NCBI GenBank assembly: GCA_946415755.1 | Contig: CAMKTS010000004.1 | Span: 62,001-126,000 of the forward strand | DNA from: an uncultured Prevotella sp. | GTDB lineage: Bacteria > Bacteroidota > Bacteroidia > Bacteroidales > Bacteroidaceae | Direction: 5' to 3' | DNA length: 64,000 bases | Part shown: positions 7,452-14,899 of the stretch, piece by piece | How positions within the stretch are numbered: position 1 is the first letter of the stretch | Layout: each line of letters begins with the position of its first letter | Position numbers and translations under genes: made by a program | Notes under the pieces: model-generated | Told to the model about the DNA's origin: nothing | Databases searched by the model: none | Seen by the model: the letters and a program-made list of their open reading frames with translations, nothing else

Positions 7452-8771
7452 TTAATCGCCGCCCTTCAGGATGATGTTCACCACAGCCACTACGTCAGCA
7501 ACGTCTATCACGCCGTCGCCGTTTACGTCGCCGATGCCGCCACCACCATCGCCAAGCTTGAATTCCTCGGTCACTACGTCAGAGTTCTCGTAGCCAGCCC
7601 TTGTAGCATATACGCTCACCTTGTAAACTCCCGTCAGGCTGACCTTGCTGCTATAGTTCTTCTTGGCATCACTAACGGTCACCTCCGATACAAACTCTAC
7701 GTCCTCCGTCTCGCAGATGAACTCCAGTTCTCCATTGGCAAAGCTGATAGTGGGCGTAGCGCACTTCTTTGTCTCAGGATTTGTACCATCTAAGCCCATG
7801 AAAGTCTTAAAACTGCTCCAAGGTACCGCTGCCTTATACGCATCAATAGATGCTACTGGCACATGCAGTGTGGCATAATCTATATAAGATTTCTCGAAGG
7901 CATCGCTTTCAGTTGATGGCACACTCTCGGCATAACAATACACATCGGTCAATTCCGCACAGGATGCAAAGGCAAGAAAACCGATGTTTTTTATGCCACT
8001 TCCTATAGTGATGGAGGTCAGGCCAGAACAATTACGGAACGCATAATTTCCTATGCTCGTCACACTATTGGGAATAGTGATAGAGGTCAGGCCAGAGCAG
8101 TGATTGAACGCCCAATTTCCTATGCTCGTCATACTATTGGGGATGGTGACGGAGGTCAGGCCAGAGCAACCAGAGAACGCACTCCCTCCTATGCTCGTCA
8201 CACTATTGGGAATGGTGACGGAGGTCAGGCCAGAGCAATAACGGAACGCACCCCATCCTATGCTCGTCACACTATTGGGAATTACCAAGTCTTTAATCTC
8301 TTTTCCATTCAAGAAAAGATGATGCGCATAATTAAATGATGAAGAAAATGCGACATTACACCATGCCGCTAAGTCTGATATATATACGGAGGTCAGGCCA
8401 GAGCAACCCTCGAACGCATAGTTTCCTATGCTCTTCACACTATTGCCGATAGTAACGGAGGTCAGCCCAGTGCAATTATAGAACGTCCATTCTCCTATAC
8501 TCGTCACACTGTTGGGGATGGTGACTGAGGTAAGGCCAGAGCAATTCTCGAACGCAAAACCTCCTATGCTCGTCACGCTATACTCCGTTCTTTTATAGTT
8601 GACCTTCTCAGGTATATTCACGTTGCCTGAGTAGTAGTTAGGATTACTCGCTACTACAGCAACATTTCCTTCTGTATTCAGAACATAGTATATGCCGTCA
8701 ATCTGCACGGCATCAGCACTCGCCACCATCGGTAGCAAAATCATCACAAGCAATAGAAATTGTTTCTTCAT
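7452..8771 (-). CDS. BspA-type leucine-rich repeat surface protein with C-terminal dockerin-like repeat
   Basis: A 439-aa exported protein. It has a signal peptide (MKKQFLLLVMILLPMVASA), then at least nine 23-residue LRR_5/BspA repeats (consensus SGLTSVTIPNSVTSIG.YAF) over about residues 60-290. A Chitobiase/BspA-like linker ends in a C-terminal GDVNGDGVIDVADVVAVVN motif (about 410-435). This is a dockerin-type calcium-binding loop of the kind that ends many Prevotella secreted proteins. BspA relatives bind host or microbial surfaces; the function here is inferred. At DNA level the repeats are highly similar 69-base units at about 8030-8600, so copy number may vary by slippage. No clear promoter was found. 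Confidence 0.88.
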   Translation of the reverse strand: MKKQFLLLVMILLPMVASADAVQIDGIYYVLNTEGNVAVVASNPNYYSGNVNIPEKVNYKRTEYSVTSIGGFAFENCSGLTSVTIPNSVTSIGEWTFYNCTGLTSVTIGNSVKSIGNYAFEGCSGLTSVYISDLAAWCNVAFSSSFNYAHHLFLNGKEIKDLVIPNSVTSIGWGAFRYCSGLTSVTIPNSVTSIGGSAFSGCSGLTSVTIPNSMTSIGNWAFNHCSGLTSITIPNSVTSIGNYAFRNCSGLTSITIGSGIKNIGFLAFASCAELTDVYCYAESVPSTESDAFEKSYIDYATLHVPVASIDAYKAAVPWSSFKTFMGLDGTNPETKKCATPTISFANGELEFICETEDVEFVSEVTVSDAKKNYSSKVSLTGVYKVSVYATRAGYENSDVVTEEFKLGDGGGGIGDVNGDGVIDVADVVAVVNIILKGGD

Positions 8772-8850
8772 AACAGTATTGTTTTAAGTTCGACGTTCTG
8801 ATTCTAAGGAATCACATGGACAGGTTTTTGATTCCTCGGCTTTGTATAAG

Positions 8851-8905
8851 TTGCAGGGGGGCAGACCCTGTGTGAGCACAGACAGCCCCCTCTATGTGTG
8901 CTATG
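8851..8905. repeat. REP-like repeat, degenerate copy E
   Basis: GCAGGGGGGCAGACCCTGTGTGAGCACA followed by CAGCCCCCTCTATGTGTGCT. It carries the same palindrome core and GTGTGCTATG tail as copies A and D, and overlaps the 3' end of the DUF2442 gene. Confidence 0.55.
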
Positions 8906-9152
8906 CAGCCTTCCCCATATACAGATTCTCAATAGGGAATATTAAATCCCAATCTTCACCCCAGACTACATTCCCGTCATCAACAACAAATGTGCGAAAC
9001 AAGTCGGGATCTAGATACTTATTGTACTGAGGATGCGGGTGCTGTAAAATGAATTCACCAACGTTAACTACGCTCTGATGTCCATCGTTGAACGTCAGTC
9101 TTATGCAAAGATTGCCTGCATCTTCTGCCGAAACAATAAAAATGTGTTCCAT
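8901..9152 (-). CDS. DUF2442 protein
   Basis: An 83-aa protein of the DUF2442 family, recognised by the pattern LTFNDGHQSVVNVGEF and the later DPDLFRTFVVDDGNVVWGEDWDL. The family's function is unproven. Its members usually sit beside a DUF4160 gene, as here, two bases after the DUF4160 stop, and the pair resembles a toxin-antitoxin module. Its last codons overlap the degenerate REP copy E. Confidence 0.85.
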   Translation of the reverse strand: MEHIFIVSAEDAGNLCIRLTFNDGHQSVVNVGEFILQHPHPQYNKYLDPDLFRTFVVDDGNVVWGEDWDLIFPIENLYMGKAA

Positions 9153-9154
9153 CT

Positions 9155-9457
9155 TTACATCCTTTCTTTAATGTAAGTAGTCTTTACAACTTTCTTCATG
9201 ACGAAGAAATCAATCCATTTCTCAACGATGCGCTGCCAATATTTGTTGATAAATGCTATGGCAACCTTTTCGTCTTTACTATCTAGAGGCTTGGCACCCT
9301 GTTTCTCGCGGCGCACGATATCTTTCAATTTTCCATCCTCTATAATCAAGTCGAAGATACATTCCGTGCCACTATGCCTTACATGCACATGTATCGGTTC
9401 ATGTTCATTCGAGAAGAAATAGAAAATGAATCCAAAATATTCAAATATCTTAGGCAT
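9155..9457 (-). CDS. DUF4160 protein
   Basis: A 100-aa DUF4160 protein. The family signature is visible at the N-terminus: FGFIFYFFSNEHEPIHVHV. The start is the ATG at 9457, because the -7 element TATATTTG (9481 to 9474) lies between it and the in-frame ATG at 9484. The partner gene (DUF2442) follows at once. A toxin-antitoxin role has been suggested for such pairs only from their arrangement. Confidence 0.85.
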   Translation of the reverse strand: MPKIFEYFGFIFYFFSNEHEPIHVHVRHSGTECIFDLIIEDGKLKDIVRREKQGAKPLDSKDEKVAIAFINKYWQRIVEKWIDFFVMKKVVKTTYIKERM

Positions 9458-9527
9458 ATCCCTTATTTTTTTGCAAATATACATATTATCTTTGAAACCG
9501 CAAAATTTTTCTCGAAATTATTTTCCG

Positions 9528-9559
9528 AGTACACAGCAGAACCGACCCTACTGTGTACT
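9528..9559. repeat. GTACACAG hairpin repeat, copy 2
   Basis: AGTACACAG..CTGTGTACT with the internal AACCGACC sequence shared with copy 1 at 5117-5148. It is followed by TTTT and lies between the DUF4160 promoter and the inverted-repeat element. Confidence 0.6.
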
Positions 9560-9595
9560 TTTGGCTATGTTTTCGGGCTGCCAAGGTATAAAAAA

Positions 9596-9931
9596 ACAGT
9601 TACCCTGCACTGCCTACACTGGCCACTGAATATCAGCAGGTTACGAACAGGTTACCCTACACTGGAGGCTGCACTGACGACTACACTGACTATAGGTGGG
9701 TGAAGACAAAAAGTCCCGCGCGCTGGGACTTTTTTGAGGAGGCTCTTCAGCTCCGTGAGGAGCCTCTTCACGAAAATTAGTAGGCCACTCACGACCGTGA
9801 GGAGCCTCCTCACTGAAATAAGTAGGCTACTGATTCCAGTGTAGGGGTCAGTGTAGCCTCCAGTGTAGGGTGGCTGGCACGCAAATATCTGACTTTCAGC
9901 AGTCAGTGTAGGCAGTGCAGGGTGCTGTAAA
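9596..9931. repeat. Nested inverted-repeat TACACTG element, copy 1 (upstream of VirE-type gene)
   Basis: A non-coding element of about 335 bp. The outer arms (about 9596-9635 and 9890-9931) share ACCCTGCACTGCCTACACTG in inverted orientation. Inside them a second inverted pair (about 9654-9687 and 9836-9870) matches at about 31 of 34 bases. The core has a terminator-like hairpin (9708-9735) and short palindromes such as GTGAGGAGCCTCCTCAC. Copy 2 at 52026-52386 has the same plan, with its core in the opposite direction. TACACTG recurs at least seven times over both strands. No protein can be read from it. Confidence 0.8.
9708..9735. terminator. Bidirectional intrinsic terminator-like hairpin
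   Basis: AAAAAGTCCC and GGGACTTTTT form a perfect 10-bp stem with loop GCGCGCT and T/A tracts on both sides. It sits inside the inverted-repeat element and should stop transcription in either direction. Confidence 0.65.
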
Positions 9932-9976
9932 AGTCTGTGAGAATAAGGCATTTACAATTTAGGTTTATCCTGACCC

Positions 9977-10018
9977 CTGGCATTTTCTTGCAAATGCCAG
10001 AAAGTCGCCGTACCTTTG
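9977..10018 (+). promoter_or_regulatory. Promoter and candidate operator of the VirE-type gene
   Basis: The -7 element TACCTTTG is at 10011-10018, with TTTTCTTG as -33 about 20 bases upstream. A perfect 9-bp inverted repeat CTGGCATTT/AAATGCCAG (9977-10000) overlaps the -33 element and spacer. A bound protein there would block the promoter. Confidence 0.6.
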
Positions 10019-10050
10019 CACCGTCGAAAACAATAAAACTCGGAAAAAGT

Positions 10051-12144
10051 ATGAACACAACGATTACACGTATCAGAACCAAGGAACAGCGTTGGGGAAT
10101 GCCGACGACCATGACGATGGAACAGTTGGCAGAGGAAATCAGAAGCACCCGCTATGAGCAAAGGGTGGAGAGAACTATACGGCAAAGTACGTTAGAGCGT
10201 TTGGGGAAAAACACCGGAGATCACAGGTTGTCTAAACGAACTGAACGTCTGCCGTACATCATCTTCTCATCACTCTTCAACAGGCGCGGTGTGGAATGGT
10301 TTGAAGGGCCGACGGGTCTCATCCTCCTCAGCATCGACTGCGGCGACGATCCAGTGCGGATGGCCGTCATCCGGAGATGTGCCATGCAGATGCCGCAGAC
10401 CACGATGGCGTTCCGTGGCTGCAGCGGACGCACGCTGAAAGTCGTTGTCAACTGCCAGCCGCCATTGAAAGGTCAGCTGCCAAAGGAGGCTGACGGCAGC
10501 CTGCGCTTCATAGAGAATGCCACACGCCAGGCAGCCCACTACTACGAGTCGTTGCTTCACTGCCGTATCGCCCTGCCGCAGCCGTCGCTGACCTACGGCT
10601 GCCGGATGAGCCACGATACCGAGGTGTACTACAACGCCAAGGCGCAGCCGCTTTCCATCGTGGGCAATGACATGCTGCACAGTCTGTATCCGCTGGCGCA
10701 GACCGATGGCGAGGGCAACTTCGGCAGCCGTCCTGACGCAGGCGATGTGGAACGCCAGCAGACGGACTTCTACACTTGTCTGGCCAAGGCTCGCGAGAAC
10801 CATCCGGAGAGCGGTGCCGACGGGATGGCCGACGAGCAGTTCGTGGTTAGCCTGGCCACGCTGTGCCGACGGTCGGGACTGCAGGAGGAGCCGAGCGTCC
10901 GTCGCACGATGCTGTTCCATCAGACGCAGATGAACGAGGGTGTGGTGCGCAAGATCTTCCGTTCCGTCTACCAGAAGCAGCCGGAGGGAAAGTCGTGGTC
11001 GCAGATGTCGGAGAAGGAGTGCATAGCCCACAAGGTCAGGGAGTTCTTCGAACGCCGCTACGAACTGCGCTACAACACGATGAAGGGCATCGAGGAGTTC
11101 CGCCCGCGCGACATCGACTACCAGCCGTGGCTTCCGCTGTCGGAGCGCGACATCAAGCGCATCGCCCACGAGCAGATGCTGGATGCCGGGGCGGCCTGGG
11201 CGATAGATATTGAGAACTATGCCCGTTCGTCAATCGCTCCCGCCTACAACCCCGTACACGAGTTCCTGGCAGGCTGCGGCTCGTGGGACCGCAAGCACAA
11301 CTACATTGAGCGGCTGGCCCGGCGCGTGCCGTGTAAGTGGAAGGAGTGGCCGATGCTGTTCCACCGCTGGTTCCTCGGCATGGTGGCCGCTTGGCAGGGC
11401 ATGAGCCGCGACCACTCGAATGCCGTGGTGCCGATGCTGGTGGGCCGTCAGGGCGTGCGGAAGTCGACGTTCTGCAAGCTGCTGCTACCGCACAGTCTGC
11501 GCGAATACTATATTGATGACGTGAAACTAGACAATGCCGAGCAGGTGGAGCGCATGCTGGCGCGCATGGCCCTGGTGAACATCGATGAGTACAACGCCAA
11601 GACGGTGCGCGAGCAGGCCAAAATCAAGCGTATACTGACCGAGCGCGACGTGCAGGTGCGCCGCATGCGCTCCGACCAGTACCTGATGCTGCAGCGTATG
11701 GCCTCGTTTATTGCTACCACCAACGAGCGACAGCCGCTGACCGATACCACGGGCAACCGCCGTTACCTGTGCGTAGAGGTGACGGGGATTATCGACACGG
11801 AGACACCACTGAACTACCAGCAGCTGTATGCGCAGGCATTGTGGGAGCTGGCCAACGGCCAACGCTACTACATGAGCAGCGATGAAGAGCAGGCCATCGA
11901 GGAGCACAACGAGGCATTCCTGGCCGTATCGAGTCTTGAGACCATACTGACTTCCCACTACGAGCCGATGCCGCGTGGCAAGCAGCACTTCCTGCGAGCC
12001 GTTGACATCCTAAACGACCTGCAGCAGGTGACGAGGGGGGCAGACCGTCCGACGATGGATAAGCTGGTGAGGGCACTGAAGGCCGCCCACTTCCAGCACG
12101 GTGCCCAGAATGGTGTCAGGGGATGGTATGCGCGAAAACGGTAG
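10051..12144 (+). CDS. BT4734/VirE-type primase-helicase-like protein
   Basis: A 697-aa protein of the BT4734/BF3469 family. The N-terminal part (about residues 70-190, GPTGLILLSIDCGDD...FRGCSGRTLKVVV) matches the BT4734-like domain, which resembles archaeo-eukaryotic primases. The C-terminal half is a VirE/D5-like P-loop ATPase. Walker A is GRQGVRKST with K471, followed by LVNIDEYN (Walker B-like) and SFIATTNE, and the tail fits the DUF3874 region. The start is the ATG at 10051 behind its own promoter. Such genes are usually linked to mobile elements, but no integrase or transposase is near. The inverted-repeat element ends 120 bases upstream and could be its substrate. Function is inferred from domains only. 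Confidence 0.88.
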   Translation: MNTTITRIRTKEQRWGMPTTMTMEQLAEEIRSTRYEQRVERTIRQSTLERLGKNTGDHRLSKRTERLPYIIFSSLFNRRGVEWFEGPTGLILLSIDCGDDPVRMAVIRRCAMQMPQTTMAFRGCSGRTLKVVVNCQPPLKGQLPKEADGSLRFIENATRQAAHYYESLLHCRIALPQPSLTYGCRMSHDTEVYYNAKAQPLSIVGNDMLHSLYPLAQTDGEGNFGSRPDAGDVERQQTDFYTCLAKARENHPESGADGMADEQFVVSLATLCRRSGLQEEPSVRRTMLFHQTQMNEGVVRKIFRSVYQKQPEGKSWSQMSEKECIAHKVREFFERRYELRYNTMKGIEEFRPRDIDYQPWLPLSERDIKRIAHEQMLDAGAAWAIDIENYARSSIAPAYNPVHEFLAGCGSWDRKHNYIERLARRVPCKWKEWPMLFHRWFLGMVAAWQGMSRDHSNAVVPMLVGRQGVRKSTFCKLLLPHSLREYYIDDVKLDNAEQVERMLARMALVNIDEYNAKTVREQAKIKRILTERDVQVRRMRSDQYLMLQRMASFIATTNERQPLTDTTGNRRYLCVEVTGIIDTETPLNYQQLYAQALWELANGQRYYMSSDEEQAIEEHNEAFLAVSSLETILTSHYEPMPRGKQHFLRAVDILNDLQQVTRGADRPTMDKLVRALKAAHFQHGAQNGVRGWYARKR

Positions 12145-12179
12145 CGGGATGACGATAGCCACGGAGTTCCTGCGATCAT

Positions 12180-14051
12180 TTACTTCCGCAGCGTCCGCAT
12201 GGCATTGAGCACTGCCAGTACCGTGACACCCACGTCAGCGAAGACGGCCATCCACATGGTGGCCAGTCCCACAGCGGCCAACAGCAGTACGGCCACCTTG
12301 ACACCGATGGCAAACACCACGTTCTGACGGGCAATACGGATGGTGCGGCGCGCTATACGAATGGCGCGGGCTATCTTTGACGGCTGGTCGTCCATCAGCA
12401 CCACATCGGCGGCCTCGATGGCCGCATCGGAACCCAGCGCACCCATAGCCACCCCCACATCAGCGAGAGCCAGCACCGGGGCATCGTTGATGCCGTCGCC
12501 CACGAATATCAAGTGCGAACCCTCCTGCCGTTCGCCGAGCAGGCGGTTCATCTGCGCTACCTTGTCGGTAGGCAGCAGCTCGGCATGATACTCGTCGATG
12601 TGCAGCTCGGCAGCCACCTGACTGGCCACATCGCGGCGGTCGCCCGTCAGCATCACCGTCCGGGCGACACCCAACTCCTTCAGTGCTGCCACGGCCTCGG
12701 GGGCATCGTCCTTCACCTGGTCGGAGATGACAATATGTCCCGCATACTGTCCGTCTATGCTGACGTGTACGATGGTACCCGTCTTGTGGCAGTCGTGCCA
12801 CTCGACACCCAGTGCCTGCATGAGTTTCTGGTTGCCCACACATACCTCCTGACCGTTGACGCTGGCACGGATGCCCTGGCCTGCCACCTCTTCCACGATG
12901 GCTACCTCGCAGTCGTCATGCTCCTCGGGATAGGCATTGCGCAGGGAGATGGCGATGGGGTGCGTGCTGAAGCGCTCAACATGGGCAGCCAGATGCAGCA
13001 GATGATGCTCGCTGCACTCCTTCGGATGCACGGCGGTCACCTCGAACCGTCCGTGCGTAAGGGTACCGGTCTTGTCGAACACTACGATGCCCGCCCGTGC
13101 CAGCACATCCATGTAGTTGGCACCCTTGATCAGGATGCCCTGCCGCGAGGCACCACCGATGCCTCCGAAGAACGTCAGCGGCACCGATACCACCAAGGCA
13201 CAGGGGCACGACACGACGAGGAAGAGCAGGGCACGGTAGAGCCATACAGGGAAGGCATCCATATAGGAGGCATCAAACAGCGGCGGCAGAAATGCCAAGG
13301 CCAGCGCAGCATACACGACAATGGGGGTATAGATACGGGCAAAGCGCGTGATGAAGGCCTCGCTGCGCGCCTTGTTCTCACCGGCATGCTCTACCAGGTC
13401 GATGATTTTCGATACGGTACTCTCGCCAAACGTCTTGGCAACGCGCATGCGCAGTACCCCCGACAGGTTGATACACCCTGACACCACATCATCTTCGACG
13501 GTTACGTCGCGCGGCACGCTCTCGCCCGTCAGTGCCACGGTGTTCAGGCTGGACGTTCCCTCCACGACCACACCGTCGAGGGGGATCTTCTCGCCAGGTT
13601 TTACCACGATGACATCACCCACGGCCACTGTGTCGGGACTGACGGTAACCACCTCGCCGCCACGCTCTACGTGGGCATAGTCGGGACGGATGTCCATCAG
13701 ATGGGCTATCGAGTCGCGGCTGCGGTCTTCGGCATAGTCTTCAAACAACTCACCCACCTGGAAGAACAGCATGACGAATACCGCTTCGGGAAACTGCGTC
13801 TCAGCACCGGGCAGGAAGCCGATGAGCAGCGCACCGATGGTGGCTACCGACATCAGGAAGTCCTCGTTCATAGGTGTACCGTCGAGGATACCCTCCACGG
13901 CCTCGCCCAGCACGTCGTAGCCGATGAGCAGATAGGGGATAAGATAGACCAGCAACAGCTGCCATACGGGCAGGTTGCCGGTCTTTTCCACTATGACGGC
14001 AGCTATCAGAAAGACAACCGTCAGAATGACTCTCAATAATTTCTTGTTCAT
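12180..14051 (-). CDS. Heavy-metal P-type ATPase (Zn2+/Cd2+/Pb2+/Co2+ type)
   Basis: A 623-aa P1B ATPase that exports soft divalent metals from the cytoplasm. The transport motif SCPCAL has C282 and C284 (CPC class). The phosphorylation motif DKTGTLT has D326, THPIA is the class histidine motif, and GDGINDAP is the hinge. The N-terminus enters the first membrane helix within ten residues, so the usual HMA metal-binding domain is absent. A -7 element TACCTTTG reads from 14092 to 14085. CPC with this backbone favours Zn/Cd over Cu, but the metal is not proven. It is convergent with the VirE-type gene. Confidence 0.93.
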   Translation of the reverse strand: MNKKLLRVILTVVFLIAAVIVEKTGNLPVWQLLLVYLIPYLLIGYDVLGEAVEGILDGTPMNEDFLMSVATIGALLIGFLPGAETQFPEAVFVMLFFQVGELFEDYAEDRSRDSIAHLMDIRPDYAHVERGGEVVTVSPDTVAVGDVIVVKPGEKIPLDGVVVEGTSSLNTVALTGESVPRDVTVEDDVVSGCINLSGVLRMRVAKTFGESTVSKIIDLVEHAGENKARSEAFITRFARIYTPIVVYAALALAFLPPLFDASYMDAFPVWLYRALLFLVVSCPCALVVSVPLTFFGGIGGASRQGILIKGANYMDVLARAGIVVFDKTGTLTHGRFEVTAVHPKECSEHHLLHLAAHVERFSTHPIAISLRNAYPEEHDDCEVAIVEEVAGQGIRASVNGQEVCVGNQKLMQALGVEWHDCHKTGTIVHVSIDGQYAGHIVISDQVKDDAPEAVAALKELGVARTVMLTGDRRDVASQVAAELHIDEYHAELLPTDKVAQMNRLLGERQEGSHLIFVGDGINDAPVLALADVGVAMGALGSDAAIEAADVVLMDDQPSKIARAIRIARRTIRIARQNVVFAIGVKVAVLLLAAVGLATMWMAVFADVGVTVLAVLNAMRTLRK

Positions 14052-14084
14052 ACGCTTTGCATTTCAGATTTCTGTTTCTGAGTG

Positions 14085-14092
14085 CAAAGGTA
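14085..14092 (-). promoter_or_regulatory. -7 element for the P-type ATPase gene
   Basis: TACCTTTG on the minus strand, 34 bases before the ATG at 14051 and downstream of the aquaporin stop, so the ATPase has its own promoter. Confidence 0.65.
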
Positions 14093-14130
14093 CGGACTTT
14101 CTACTGCAACTGGGTTGCAAACATTGCTTC

Positions 14131-14808
14131 TTACTTATCGGCAGGTTCTATCACCTTCCAGATAATGGCTGCCAGCGCACCGCCAACAAACGGGCCGACG
14201 ATGAAGATCCAGAGGTTGGCCAGAGCCGTACCACCCTGGAAGATGGCAGGAGCCAGTGAGCGTGCGGGATTCACGGAAGTACCGGTATAGCGGATGCACA
14301 CCAGATGGACGAGCACAAGGCTCAAACCGATGGCCAGGCCGGCAAAGTTGTTGGTGGCACCATTGGTCTTGGCAGTGGCACCCAGCACGACGAGCACGAA
14401 TACGCAAGTGAAGATGATCTCAGCCAGCAGACCACCCAGCATGGAGACGTTGGCCTGCAGGTCGTTGGCACCCGTGCCCTCCAGACCGGGAACATTGGCC
14501 GTGAGAACAGCCAGCAGGGCAGAACCGATGAAGGCACCGATGCACTGGAACACCATGTACATCACACCCTCCTTGGCATCCATACGGCCGGCAATGATGC
14601 AGCCCAGCGTGATGGCGGGATTGATATGGCAGCCCGAAATGCCGCCAATGGTATAGGCCATAGCTACCACGGCCAGGCCAAAGGCCATTGCCGTACCCAC
14701 CACAGCGGGAATATTGTTCACAGGATCACAACCGAGGCTCACGGCCACGCCGCAGCCCATCAGCACGAGCACCATCGTGCCCACCATCTCAGCTAAATAC
14801 TTTTTCAT
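14131..14808 (-). CDS. aqpZ: Aquaporin (AqpZ-type)
   Basis: A 225-aa six-helix channel of the MIP family. Both NPA boxes are intact: N63-P64-A65 in GCHINPAITLG and N180-P181-A182 in SVNPARSLAPA. The selectivity filter residues F43, H168 and R183 match water-specific AqpZ rather than glycerol facilitators. The length is normal. It stands alone between the GH43 and metal ATPase genes. The 90-base gap upstream holds a small GTATG/CATAC hairpin but no certain promoter. Confidence 0.93.
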   Translation of the reverse strand: MKKYLAEMVGTMVLVLMGCGVAVSLGCDPVNNIPAVVGTAMAFGLAVVAMAYTIGGISGCHINPAITLGCIIAGRMDAKEGVMYMVFQCIGAFIGSALLAVLTANVPGLEGTGANDLQANVSMLGGLLAEIIFTCVFVLVVLGATAKTNGATNNFAGLAIGLSLVLVHLVCIRYTGTSVNPARSLAPAIFQGGTALANLWIFIVGPFVGGALAAIIWKVIEPADK

Positions 14809-14899
14809 AACGTTTAATGTTTAAATGGATTAATAGGTTATAATAATGAACGCAAAGAAGCGTAAAATATTTTGTATGCCGCCATACTTTTCAGTAAAA

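Noticed and set aside
8030..8600. Possible CRISPR-like periodic repeats
   Set aside because: The 69-base period encodes LRR units in frame, without spacers of unique sequence.
9652..9951. Short ORFs within the inverted-repeat element
   Set aside because: Their frames follow palindromes in both strands and are not kept in the second copy.
12513..13481. 322-codon ORF on the plus strand
   Set aside because: Antisense to the P-type ATPase catalytic motifs.
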